A stretch of 64,000 nt of DNA from NCBI GenBank assembly GCA_018907035.1, contig JACCIC010000052.1, positions 1,376,501 through 1,440,500 on the forward strand, read 5' to 3'. This DNA is from Sycobia sp. Sy_11. Taxonomy: Eukaryota; Arthropoda; Insecta; Hymenoptera; Epichrysomallidae. The first letter of the stretch is position 1; each line of letters opens with the position of its first letter. A program made the translations under genes and the position numbers. Shown here in pieces: positions 1 to 12,560 of this stretch. Below the pieces are notes generated by a model. That model was not told the origin of the DNA and did no database searches. It saw nothing but the letters and a program-made list of their open reading frames with translations.

Positions 1-2184
1 AGTTTTGTGTTACAGTTTTCTTTTATTTCTTTTATATGTTGTATCCACTTTAGCTTTGAGTCAAAAGTCATGCCCAAGATTTTTACAGTATCAGACATTT
101 TTATGTATGTATTGCCTAGTGATAGTTTTATTTTGTCCGTATTTATTCCTTGTCTAGAGAAAACTATTCCTGTAGATTTGCTCTTTGAGAATTTAAAGCC
201 AGAAATACTAGAGAAGTAGTTTGTCTAGTGAACTTTGCAGCAAGGTTTCAGTAGTTTTTAGGTTTTTTCCAGATAGAAAGATTGTGAAATCGTCGGCGAA
301 TAGCGTACTTTTTATTGGTGTTTTAATATTTTTTATCATGTCGTTAATAGCTATAATGAATAGTGTCACGCTTATAACGGAGCCTTGGGGTACGCCGTTT
401 TGAATTTCGTATTTTTCTGATAGTACGCCATTTGTTCTAACTCTGATCACACGGTTTTTTAGGAAATTTATTATATAGTTAATCATATGACCTCCAATAC
501 CATAGTTGTTGAGTATATTTATGACTCTATGTTTCCAGATCATATCATATACTTTTTCTACATCTAAACATACTGCCACGAGGTGTTGATGGTTTATAAA
601 TGCTTGACAAATATTTGTTTCGAAAGTAAGCATACTATCATAGGTAGTATTATACTGTCTGAAACCGTGTTCGTTTTCAGCAATATAATCATTTTTCTCT
701 AAGTACCGTCTGAGTCGTTTATTGATTATTTTCTCCAGAAGCTTACAGAGACAGCTTGTCAGTGCTATATTTTAGCGCTTTGTCTGGTAGATTTTTTAAG
801 AATATATTTGGCATATCATCAGGTCCAGGGCTCGAATTTTTACACGATTTGAGGGTGGATAGCAGTTCATCATAGAGTATTTCCTGATTTAATAGTACGG
901 CATCATTATCTTGGATTCTATTTGATTTTTGTATACTAGAAAATTTGGTTCAAAATTGGTGTCGGATGAATTTTTTTCAAATGCGGATGCTAGACTGCTT
1001 GCTATTTCTTCAGCATTTGAGGTTTTATTATTATCAGTTTTTATGATTTTTGTGATTTGATTACAATATTTTTTTCCGTTGAATAGTTTCAATTTTTTCC
1101 ATACTATTTCTGCTGGAGTGTTGTTTGTTAAGCTGGAGACAAATTTATTCCAAGATTCTCGCTTACTTTGCTTTAATATTTTCCTTGCCACTGCTCTTTT
1201 CATTTGAAATTCGATTTTATTATCTTCTGTAGGGTACTTTTTGTATTTGTTAAATGTAGTTTTCGATTCTTTAATAGAGTTTTCACAATCGTTATTCCAC
1301 CATGGAGTGTATTTGCTTTCTATTTTGCTAGTAGTCTTAAGGATAGATCTCTCAGCTGATTCTATGAGAAGCATTCTTAGTCTTGTTACCAATATATCTA
1401 CCTTATCTGCTTTTGCGTTTTCAGGGTTTTTCAGGTAGTGAATATTGTTTTCTATGTATGATTTATATTTTTTCCAATTTGCTTTTTTATATTTCCATCT
1501 AGTGTTTATTATTGGTGATTCTTCAAGTTTTTTTTCGAAAGCTATAAGAATGAGGAAGTGATCTCTGCCATATAAATCTGTATTTACAGTCCATAGCAAT
1601 TTATCACCGATTTCAGGATGACACAGGGAGAGGTCTATAGCGCTAAATGTGCCATTGGAACTATTAAAATGTGTTTTCTCTTTATTATTTAGTAGTATAA
1701 GTTCGCTTTCTATGATCATTTTTTCTATTGACTTTCCTCTTAGGTCGTTTTTATTTGATCCCCATAAATTGTTGTGGTCATTGAAATCTCCCATTATGAT
1801 GTACGGTTTGGGTAATTGTGACAGTATATCGGTTAGTTCGCTTTTGTCTAACTTGTAACTGTTCGGAATGTAGAGACTGCATAGGCAGATTTTTTGTGAG
1901 TTAATACTTGCAACTATTGCAACCACTTCAATTTTGGTATTTATTTTAAGTTCTTCGTAATGGAGGTTTGATTTTACATAAACTACGCCTCCACTGGAAT
2001 ATGTACAATGCATGCGGTTTTTGAAGATTGTATCATATCCTTTTATGTTGATGAACGAGTGATTTTTAAAATTGGTTTCTTGTTATGCTAATATAAGTGG
2101 GTTTTCGTTGTTTATTAATTTTTGTAACATTTCTAAGTGTGCTGATAGACTATTTAAATTCCATTGAATTATTTTCTGCTCCAT
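1..2184 (-). pseudogene. LINE ORF2: endonuclease plus reverse transcriptase, broken
   Basis: Encodes the nicking endonuclease and reverse transcriptase of the LINE. The best ORF2 start is the ATG at 2184-2182, one base after the ORF1 stop. An in-frame TAA (codon before QET) interrupts the endonuclease start near 2080. The endonuclease continues at 2013-889 with GDFN (catalytic region), WGS, the SAIDLS motif and a GRDHF motif typical of APE-type domains. RT motifs lie at 633-208: NGVPQGS, and FADD near 290-300, the polymerase active site. Between about 890 and 630 the reading frame is lost to stops and shifts. The C-terminus runs off the window edge. Confidence 0.85.
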
Positions 2185-2185
2185 T

Positions 2186-3439
2186 TTATTGCTCGACGTA
2201 AGAAGATTCATCGTTTGAGGACTCGATCTCTTGGTTCCCTATATGTTTGTTCAGTTTTTTTATCAGCCTAGTAAATCTACTTTTTATATTTCTATTTAAT
2301 AAGTACGGGTGGAGATTATTTAAGTATGTGATTGTATCGTTAATGTTATTGGCATATTGTAGCGCGATTACGTGAGGTTCCTGGTTTCCATGTGTATTTT
2401 CGAGTAAGCTTTTCAATTGTTGCATGTTTAAGAGTTGGTTTTGATTATTTAAAATTTCATTTATGGGTTCGAGTAATTCATCTAATGTTTTGTTGCACGA
2501 ATCGGGTATTTTCTTTTTTTTATGCTGAATTTCTCTAGTCTGGTTTGAATTGACAGACATATCTTGATCCTTCAGGTTTGTGAGCGTTGATAAACTATGT
2601 GTATCTTCTGTGGTAGTAGAGCGAGATCGTTTCCTTTCTGTCTGAATTGTAAGTACATTTATATTGATATTATTCTTGTCTGGAAAGGATACGGAATTTT
2701 CGTCGACTATTATATTTTGTGTATTATTTACTTTGTATAGAGGTTCGTATGTTTGTTGAATTGTAGCGGTACAATTGCTTGCTATGTGGCCGATTTGTTT
2801 ACAAGCAAAACATTTCAGAGTATCTGTTGTGAGGTAGATCCAGTATTTCGTTTCTTCGCGTACAAACTGAAATGACTCGGGAAGTTTATTAAGATCGTCT
2901 GGATGTATAAACATCCGCCTTCTTGAGCTCAATACATGCCCGTATTCAGCTTCTGTGATTCCCGCTTTAAGAAATGAGATAGATGAACTACGGCGTATAC
3001 CCAATTTGTCTATATAGTTTTCGATATTGGAATGCGGTATTGACGGACAAGCGTTGGATATAATGATTCGTTTATGTTTAGTAATTAAGGGGCAAATTAA
3101 TAGTTCGTATACTCCTATATTTATTTTACTGTGAGTACTTACTAAGCTTTCTGCTATATCTTTGCTCGCGAGGAAAATGCAAATTCTTCCATTTGATATG
3201 CGCGATGCGAATTTTACATTAATTGGTTTGACGATCTGTCCTATTGCTGTTATATATTCTTTTAGTTGAATACCTTCTTTGCTTTCTATTATCATGGCCT
3301 GTTCTTTTTTGGGAAATTTGTCCATTTGAGTGGTATCGGAGTAACGTCGTTGTATATTACTTTGGTTGTTTTCATCTCTGGGGGGCTGCATGTCCTGATG
3401 AGCTCTGTTGTCAGAAGTCATCGAGGGTATTGGTGACAT
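2186..3439 (-). CDS. LINE ORF1, gag-like RNA-binding protein
   Basis: An uninterrupted 417-codon frame. Its role in this family is to coat the element RNA and return it to chromatin as a ribonucleoprotein. A zinc knuckle with CX2CX4HX4C spacing (CFACKQIGHIASNC) lies near residue 210, encoded around 2770-2812. The central third before it resembles an RRM-like gag domain as in Jockey ORF1. The C-terminal third is polar, with a basic patch (KKKK) near residue 310. It ends one base before the ORF2 ATG (TAA-A-ATG), which suggests reinitiation as the way ORF2 is translated. I did not recognise homology to a host gene. Confidence 0.75.
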   Translation of the reverse strand: MSPIPSMTSDNRAHQDMQPPRDENNQSNIQRRYSDTTQMDKFPKKEQAMIIESKEGIQLKEYITAIGQIVKPINVKFASRISNGRICIFLASKDIAESLVSTHSKINIGVYELLICPLITKHKRIIISNACPSIPHSNIENYIDKLGIRRSSSISFLKAGITEAEYGHVLSSRRRMFIHPDDLNKLPESFQFVREETKYWIYLTTDTLKCFACKQIGHIASNCTATIQQTYEPLYKVNNTQNIIVDENSVSFPDKNNININVLTIQTERKRSRSTTTEDTHSLSTLTNLKDQDMSVNSNQTREIQHKKKKIPDSCNKTLDELLEPINEILNNQNQLLNMQQLKSLLENTHGNQEPHVIALQYANNINDTITYLNNLHPYLLNRNIKSRFTRLIKKLNKHIGNQEIESSNDESSYVEQ

Positions 3440-3699
3440 TTTGTTGCACTAATGTGCAGTCAAACTCACTTCACTGTTGTTATTTATGGTTTATCTATAT
3501 ATCACATAACATTTCACAGCCGCCTCTAAGGCTTTATCACGATAGAAACGGTACTCGCTATTTCTGTTTACTAACAGCGATTCTGAGACGTCCGAACTGT
3601 ACGATAGTCGCAGAGGGACTGTTGAATATTAATTTATATAAATAAATTTTAACATGTCTTCAAAAACTGAAAAATTTTACTTATGTCAGCAATTGTAAA

Positions 3700-3990
3700 T
3701 TAAATTAACAAATATTTTTATCGATCTTATACAGCCTTTATATAATAATCTAGTAATAACAACATAATGACAGTGTATAATAATACAGACAGGAATAAAT
3801 TAAAATAAAAATAAGATAAAAAGAATAAAAATAAAATAAAAAGAACAAAAATAAAATAAAAAGAATAAACATAAAAAATCTATATGATAAGTTAATAAAG
3901 GGTAACCTGACTCCTCACATCACCAAAATTTACCATATCTTCTTGTTTCTTCGTCCGGCGTTTCGAACCGCTTCAGTTCATCTTCAGGTA
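3700..3990 (-). repeat. Penelope-type terminal fragment with degenerate hammerhead-like core
   Basis: On the minus strand this holds an A/T-rich tract (3780-3890) like the tail of the Penelope terminal repeats at 34.9 kb. It also holds a ribozyme-like core at 3987-3956. Reading minus: CTGAAGATGA, a 4 bp stem GAAC/GUUC closing a 7-nt loop, then GAAAC. The first core strand has two extra bases relative to the canonical CUGAUGA. I see no coding sequence. This is a diverged relative by inference; there is no direct alignment. Confidence 0.4.
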
Positions 3991-5870
<1,880 letters not shown>

Positions 5871-8291
5871 TATTTTCTTACATACTAAGAAACTACTTTG
5901 AATTAAGTACCCTCTCGTACTTTATATATTACTATTAAATTAAATATTCTCTAACCACCGGAGTTCAAAGTACATTCACTTTGAAGAACATTAATTCATA
6001 GGTAGGTTGCATTTGTTTATCACATAAATCGAAAAAGGTAAAACCATAACATGAGAATGATAGATTTTATTCAGACGAGGCGAAGTAGGTCTTATTACTT
6101 TCAAAATCAGAAAGATGTTTGCACCTAACATGCTATCCCAAGTCCAAAATATGATACTTTTTCATATTTATAAATTCGAATTTCTAACAATTAATACTAT
6201 GATAACAATTGTTTAAATCCTGAGATTGAATCAGTTCATGTCAATTAATTTTATTATAGAGAAAAATATTAAATGAAAAATTTCTGACAAATTTTCTCAT
6301 CATTATTATTTTACATTGTTATTCTGTCATTAGTATCAATCAGTGTATATTATGAGATTTTATATTTGGATTTATGCGGCAATTAAATTTGAAAATATCT
6401 TTGTCCACTTCAGCATTAGAAGTAATTTTATATTTTATTTTGAGGCATTTTTAATATTTCTTTTAGTATTTTAAATTCTAATGCAATACAATACGATATA
6501 TAATAGATTCATTAAATAAATAATTTAAAAAGTCTATACTATTTTCTGTTAAAGGCCACTGAATTTTTTTTAACTTTTTCAGAAATATAGCTTTGTCGCG
6601 GGGTGCCTGACATGAGACAAGATCAAGAAGTAAGTAGAAAGAAAGATTGGACTATATTACAAACATCGGCAAACAAAATCTGTTAAGTAGATTAAGTGGT
6701 GTGATAACCAACCAAGCCAAGCCAACGAACATTCAAGGATAAAATATAAATTACGATGTCTCATAGGACCGTAAACATATCAACCATGTTTCACTCTTAG
6801 GAAAGTTAATGGTTTATTTGTAAATAAATCTTTATTATTTTAAAAATTTTACACCAACTTCTTATGTTTACAATATTAATTTCTAAAATTGATGATTTCT
6901 GTATAAAATTAGAAATTTTTAAGAAGTTATCGAAGAAATTTTTCATAGCATATTTTAACATAAACAATTTTCTATAAAGAATTACTAAATTAGTTTATTT
7001 AATAAAATATAAAATTTAATTTTTTTCTTGGAATCAGTTTTTTCCCTAATTAAAAAATTGTGCCTGATGCAATTCGTACGTAGGATATATATTACTAGAT
7101 AATTGATAAAACTTCGATCAATAAATACTTGAGCATCAGAAAAATACTACTGAGTTATACAAAATATTTTGGTGATCATTAGAATTATTCTATTTTTAAG
7201 AATATATGAGCTTACAAGCGTATAGAGGACGTACGCGCGTGCGTCGGAAACATCATACACGTCAAAAAGATCCTTGACAGCGCTACACAGGGACTTGCGC
7301 GAGAACTCTCTCGTGGGTTTCGATTACTGTAAAAGCCCACATATGTATATAGATATCACAGAAACAAATACTCTATTCTTATATATCCTTTCCTAAAATT
7401 ATAGGAATGCTTTACATTTTCATTAAAAATGTAATATCATGTAATACTTATTAAAGAAGTAAATTTTGAAATATTCTATTGCTAATATATATTATAAAAG
7501 AGAAAAAATTTTTTGAAAAGTGTACGTAATTTATAATTACAGTACTGAATTTGTTAAAATAAAAATGTATATGTAAATAAACTTACATGAAAGTAAGGAA
7601 ATATGAATAAACTTATACCCGTGGATTCTTATTGCCTGTGGATTCTTTAAGGATTTATGATACAGACTAGATACAAATTTAATACTACTTTACTTTCAGT
7701 GGTCTTCTTTCCTTGTTAGCAATCTCTATATTATTATAAATTCATGAATAATTTAATTGAACGATTATATATCATCGACCATTAGGTTTATTTACGAGCA
7801 AATTAAAACTTTTTTTATGTACTTAATAAATAAAATTATAAAATAAAGTACAGTATTTTTGAAAATAACGAAAAATTTCCTACTACTATCTTAATTATTA
7901 GTACAATGATGTTTCACCATGTGTGTAGTGAATATTCCATAAACTTAATATATAATATATTTTATAGTGTTTCGAAACCATATCTATATTTAAAATTTTA
8001 AATAGCTTTTAGTTTCAAGTATCCTCCCTCCATGTATTATCTAAATAGCTTTTATCGACATACTTCCCCACCCAAAACACGTACATATTAGTAATCATGT
8101 AAAGAGTTTAGAGATTCGCAGATAGAATGCTTGGTACTTAGTATACGTATAGGAAATTATCAATTTCTATTCCCTTATATATTCTGAGGCAGACATTTTT
8201 TATGAAAATATAATGTAATTACTCCAATATTTTAGATTATAAAATTTTATTAGAATGGAAGACCGTAACAAATTCGTTTTTTCTTATTCTT
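5871..8291. other. A/T-rich intergenic stretch, no gene seen
   Basis: No coding sequence recognised. A splice-like pair brackets 6583-6629 (TTTTTCAG before, GTAAGT-like after), but every frame of that segment has a stop, so it is at best untranslated. A short G/C-richer spot at 7215-7320 shows no domain or repeat. Confidence 0.5.
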
Positions 8292-9300
8292 ATTATTATT
8301 ATTCAATAAAAAAGTTGCTTATTAAAAGTGTACCTTTGCACTCACTTATGTATAACGTGTGAATACAGTTTTATAAAAATAAAATTTAAAAATTATTTTA
8401 ACATTTTAGGGGTACGCTACATGTCAAGTTTGCCAACAGAGGGCAACTTGGCACTTAATTAACGCGTGAGCGACCAAATTGGCCTCCGGTGAATCTATAA
8501 GCCCTTGACCCGGTCCTTATAACCGCGTCTAAGGTAGGGGTTACCGACAAAGTCCTACTGATGAGTCCAGTCGGTAACCACGAGACGAAACGCACCATGA
8601 ACCCATAGCTCGGTACATAGGTGTGTACATACGGGAATCAAGAACACCCATGTGATACACCCCATAACATGTACTTGCGGGCCCGTTTTTACAAAGTTTA
8701 TGGTAATTTGAATGGTTAAAACATATTGAGGATTACGATCTTTTGTAGAACAGTACGCAAAATAAACTGTAGTTCTGAGTCCATTGAAATAATTAAAATT
8801 AATAAATTGTAGATTGAATATTTACGATTGTTTTTTCATAACATTAAAATTATTTTGTCAGATAAATTTTCAGTATTTTCATAAGATTCTGTTACTAGTA
8901 ATTTCATGGAAAGTATAAAATTTATTGAAACTGTACACTGGTTTTCAAGTGATTTCAAAATGATTTCCAATAATTTTCTTCATAAATAATTTCAGTTATT
9001 GCAAGTGATTTAAATTGATTTTAAACTGTTTTCAAATGCCTCGTGTAAAAGAGTTTAATGATTTCATAGAGTGAACAAGACCCCAGTGTAATTTTATATG
9101 GATAGCTATTTTGGGGAGAAAATGAAATAATTTACTATCTACAATTCCCTTGTTTACCAAAAACATTTCAAAGACAGGACCGCTAGTACATGTCAAAATA
9201 ATTTTTAAATTATATTTTCATAGTACTGTATTCCTACGTTATAAATAAGTGAGTGCAAAGGCACACTTTTAATAAACAACTTTTTTATTAAATAATAATA
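8292..9300. mobile_element. ~1.0 kb non-autonomous element with ~110 bp imperfect terminal inverted repeats
   Basis: Left arm 8292-8404 and right arm 9190-9300 are inverted copies of each other over about 110 bases. Shared blocks include AATAAAAAAGTTG, TTTGCACTCACTTAT, TATAACG, GAATACAGT and AATTTAAAAATTATTTT. The interior has a G/C-rich block (8405-8690) and an A/T-rich remainder, with no coding frame. The target duplication is unclear because both flanks are ATT repeats. The superfamily is unknown to me. Confidence 0.75.
8524..8594 (+). ncRNA. Hammerhead ribozyme candidate (type III layout)
   Basis: Both invariant strands are present: CTGATGA at 8558-8564 and GAAAC at 8587-8591. Stem III is GCGU (8525-8528) with ACGC (8590-8593), followed by C8529 as the GUC cleavage site. 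Stem I begins immediately (UA/UA, one bulged A, GG/CC). Stem II is GUC (8565-8567) with GAC (8584-8586), then UCG/CGA above a bulge. The stem I loop GGTTACCGAC (8539-8548) is a perfect 10-base complement of the stem II loop GTCGGTAACC (8570-8579), a natural loop-loop pseudoknot. Stem III is only 4 bp. Cleavage is predicted, not shown. Confidence 0.6.
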
Positions 9301-9429
9301 AGTAATAATTTCGAAACTTACACGAATTGATACTCATTCATCTATATGATCAAATTTGAGCCGGACTGGTAAATTTAAACTCCACGCGTAAACTGAATCG
9401 ATAAAATTTTTTGTTTTCTATATTGGTAC

Positions 9430-10340
9430 AACCTTTCTTGATGTTCGTGTGACATTTGAGCGCCATATCTCCATTATTGTGTGTTTATCAGCTGTTTGTT
9501 TACGACGCAAAAAGCTTGTCTAGCGATATTGACTATAGAAAAAACAGCTGATCAACGAGTTTGCTTGAAATTTGGTGTTTCAAATGGAATTACGGCTACG
9601 GCATCGTTGAAAGCGTTACAGAAGTGTTTTGGGGAGTACACTTTATTGCGAACGCAAGTATTTGAGTGGCACAAAGCATTCAATGAAGGTCGTGAAGTCG
9701 TCGAAAACTTTCCTCGTGCAAATGGCCCATCTACCTGTATTAACGACGATAACATCGAAAAAGTTGAACAAATGGTGATCTAAAATCATCGTGTCGGCAT
9801 CAGAGAGATAGCAGAGGCTCTCAACATCTCTCATGGATCGACTCAACATATTTTGGTTAATGTTTTGCATATGAAGCGTTTTTTTGTTTACCATGAGGTG
9901 GTTTACAATGAATTCGTTCCAGGTCAAACGATCAATAAGAAGTACTGCTGGGCCGTTTTGAGGCGTCTGCGTGAAGCAATTTGTTGTAAACGACCGGATT
10001 TGTAGGAAAACAATTCATCGTTTTTTCATCACGATAATGCGCTGGCACATTTCAGCATGATTGTATCTGATTTTTTAGCCAAACACGAAATGAAAGTCAT
10101 CGATCAGCCATTGTATTCGCCAGATTTGGCCCTCTGTGACTTTTTCCTCTTTCCGAAACTCAAAAATCCGCTTCGGGAAACGCACCATGAATCCATTGAA
10201 ACCATAAAAAGTAATTCGCTAAAGGAACTGAAGGGAATCCCAGGTGAGGCTTAGAACAGGTGTATGGAAAATTGGATTAAGCGTTGGCATGCTTGTATTG
10301 GCTCGAAAGAAGCCTCTTTTGAAGGCGATAATAAAGTTAT
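9430..10340 (+). pseudogene. mariner transposase, internally deleted and frameshifted (copy 1)
   Basis: A decayed mariner DDE transposase. The N-terminal helix-turn-helix region is readable at 9540-9780 (VCLKFGVSNG, EWHKAFNEGREVVE) and ends in a stop. The C-terminal part at about 9920-10330 has HHDNALAH and YSPDLALCDFFLF. The second and third Asp are separated by 34 residues (DD34D). The segment that should carry the first catalytic Asp is missing: the frame jumps from the region after the HTH to the VLRRLREAI block. Terminal inverted repeats were not located with confidence, so the ends are approximate. An (AC)n-(AT)n repeat follows. Confidence 0.85.
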
Positions 10341-10354
10341 GTATTAAAATACGT

Positions 10355-10372
10355 ACACACACGCACACACAC

Positions 10373-10418
<46 letters not shown>
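10355..10418. repeat. (AC)n-(AT)n microsatellite
   Basis: ACACACGCAC run passing into about 40 bases of AT repeat, abutting the mariner remnant. Confidence 0.95.
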
Positions 10419-10424
<6 letters not shown>

Positions 10425-10599
10425 TTAAAAATTTTTATTTTTATTAATTTAAATTTTTACTTTTATATAATTTTAATAATATGTATGTGATTTAGCTGAG
10501 CTGCAATTATTTCTATAATATCTGAGCAATACGTTCCTTAATAGTCGATAAAACAGAAAATAATTTTTATGCTGCATAATTTTACTAACAATGTATTTA

Positions 10600-10810
10600 T
10601 AACCGTGTGCTACGATCGATCTTGAATTCCGGTTTTGTTAAAGAGCAAAGCACTCTTAATCCGGTACTTTTTGTACTGACGTAATTCCAGTACAGCTGGC
10701 CTGGCCTGCCCGTTCATGCGCGCTCGCGCAAAACGTCGTTCACCCGACTGCCTACTGTGGACGACTGTCGCGTCAGACTGCGATAGTAACGCCGGGTCAA
10801 ATTGGATCAC
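10600..10810. other. G/C-richer island of unknown nature
   Basis: About 200 bases with several CG dinucleotides and a GCGCGCTCGCGC stretch, standing out from the A/T-rich surroundings. It contains TGACGT on the plus strand (10677-10682), a CRE-like half. It could be a promoter or a transposon end; no gene start was recognised next to it. Confidence 0.3.
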
Positions 10811-11198
10811 ATGGTATTCGCATATACTTGACTATGTAAAGATTGATTTCAATACTTTCTTTTGTTTAAATTAGAAATATTTAGAAATAAAAAAAATATA
10901 CGTTGTCTTTTAAGACGCGCACATTTATATGTAATTGACTAAGTAATCTAATTAGGAAAACATTTTATTTATATAAATAAATAAAATACATTGATTCTAT
11001 TGATAAATGTATTACATGAAAGTGAAGTTTCAAATGATAAGAAATTCCAATATACCATACTTGCCTTATTTTATACTATCATAGAAAATAATTTTAAAGC
11101 GATTTCACAAATTTTTTAATGTTATGTCTAGTATATTTATATTCTGGAATGTCATTTGTTTTCTGTCGTAACTAATATATTTTTTCTTATTTGATTAA

Positions 11199-11338
11199 CC
11201 TTTAGATTGCCGGACTGGCTCATATATGAGCCACCTGTGACCTTGGCAGCTACTCTAGAGATATGAGGTGTTTTTATGTATAAATTTTGCACATCAAACA
11301 TATCAATTTATAAGGCAAAAATGCCGGCAGTCTAAAGG
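11199..11338. mobile_element. piggyBac-like MITE flanked by TTAA
   Basis: A 140 bp element between two TTAA tetranucleotides (11195-11198 and 11339-11342), the hallmark target of piggyBac transposases. Its ends are inverted: CCTTTAGATTGCCGG on the left and CCGGCAGTCTAAAGG on the right, differing at one position plus an added base. There is no coding capacity, so it would depend on a transposase supplied elsewhere. Confidence 0.85.
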
Positions 11339-11469
11339 TTAAGGAAAGAATCTTAGATGTACTATTACTAGAAGAATCATTAAAAGAACTTATTTTCATT
11401 TATGTAATTTATTCAAATGTAATACATTGAAGAGAATTGGTTTCAAATTATAAGGAATCCGAACATAAA

Positions 11470-12300
11470 AGGTCAGACAATTAAGCGACCGATTTGATTT
11501 CTCGGCATGTGGTAACACTGCGAACCTGTAACTCTACCACCGTAATAGTAGATCCCTACTCTCTCAATTGAGCCGTTGACGACCCTTGTGCAATCCTTTC
11601 TGCACCAACTATTTAATGTTTTATAACAATACGCAAGTAGTGTATGTGACAAAAATGGAATAGGGAAATTTAGAGCAATGGTGCACGCTAAAAATTTATG
11701 CGAAACTCAATGAAACTACAACTGAAACTTAAGAAAAATTGCTTAAAGTGTATAGTAGTAGTGCCCTAAGTCGTAATCAGGTGCTTCGGTGGTATGCCGA
11801 TTTGAAAAAAGGCCGTAAGAGCGTCAAAGACGAGGCGTGGAACGGAAAACCAATTCAAGTATTTTATCACAATGTGCTCGAAAAATTACAAAAAAGGGTG
11901 CTCAGAGTGCATCCAGAGATCACGAAGACTTGGGTTCTGCATCAAGACCATGCTCTCTGTCACAGTGCGTTCAGTGTCTCTCCGTTTTTGGCATCCAAAA
12001 AGCATCGCAATGGTACGACAACCGCACTCTTCACCGGGTATGTTACCCTGCGACTTTTTCCTACTCTCCCATTTGAAAAAAATTGTCAAAGATCGACATT
12101 TTGACTCTGTTGAAGACATCCAAGAATCTGTGACGAGGGTACTCGGTGAGTTGCCACAAGAAGTGTTCCAGAATTGTTACGAAAACTGGAAAACTCGCTG
12201 GAACAAGTGTATATATGCGAGAGGAGACTAATTTGATGTACCTTAATTTTTAAATAAACTCGATTTTTTAATTTTGTTGCATTACTTAATTGTCTGACTC
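11470..12300 (+). mobile_element. mariner deletion derivative (copy 2)
   Basis: Ends are inverted: GGTCAGACAATTAAG on the left and CTTAATTGTCTGACTC on the right. A decayed transposase lies inside: an HTH-side piece at 11739-11850 (NQVLRWYADLKKGRKSV), then directly the HNVLEKLQKRV block and the C-terminal catalytic part in shifted frames (PCDFFL at about 12045-12065). The central part with the first catalytic Asp is absent. The same deletion junction occurs in the copy at 35744-36599, so this is a propagated short form, not an isolated decay event. Confidence 0.85.
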
Positions 12301-12309
12301 TTGCAGAAG

Positions 12310-12560
12310 TATATTCGGTGTATCCCTATTTCATGCTAGATACTAGTCAGTAATACTCAGCATTTCCTCATATAGTAAATGCTCGCCAGATCCGAGTTAG
12401 ATTTCCTTACAATCATCTAATAATCGTATTATATTAATTATTTCTTTCTCGACTGTATTCAAATTTCCTTATCTTTTATTGATTTTAGAAAGATATACGT
12501 GTTATCTATAGTCAAAATTTTATAATTAGGAAATTATTAGGCTTTCTATATTGAATTTAG
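12310..12560 (+). repeat. Dispersed repeat family R2, copy 1
   Basis: Shares long matched blocks with 28008-28470, for example CTCGCCAGATCC, ATCATCTAATAATCGT and TATATTAATTATT. The two copies differ by scattered substitutions. No coding frame. Both copies lie immediately beside a mariner remnant. Confidence 0.7.

Larger units (their letters stand above)
1..3635 (-). mobile_element. Jockey-like non-LTR retrotransposon (LINE), 3' end outside window
   Basis: A two-ORF LINE read right to left: 5' leader about 3440-3635, ORF1 with a CCHC knuckle, then ORF2 with an apurinic-type endonuclease followed by reverse transcriptase. The window cuts the element inside or just after the RT, so the 3' UTR and tail are not visible. 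ORF1 is intact, while ORF2 carries stops and frame breaks, so this copy is not autonomous. The order and the single-knuckle ORF1 fit the Jockey group; the clade is an inference from domain layout, not from a phylogeny. Confidence 0.85.

Noticed and set aside
6583..6629. Possible 47-base exon between splice-like sites
   Set aside because: All frames contain a stop and no partner exons were found.
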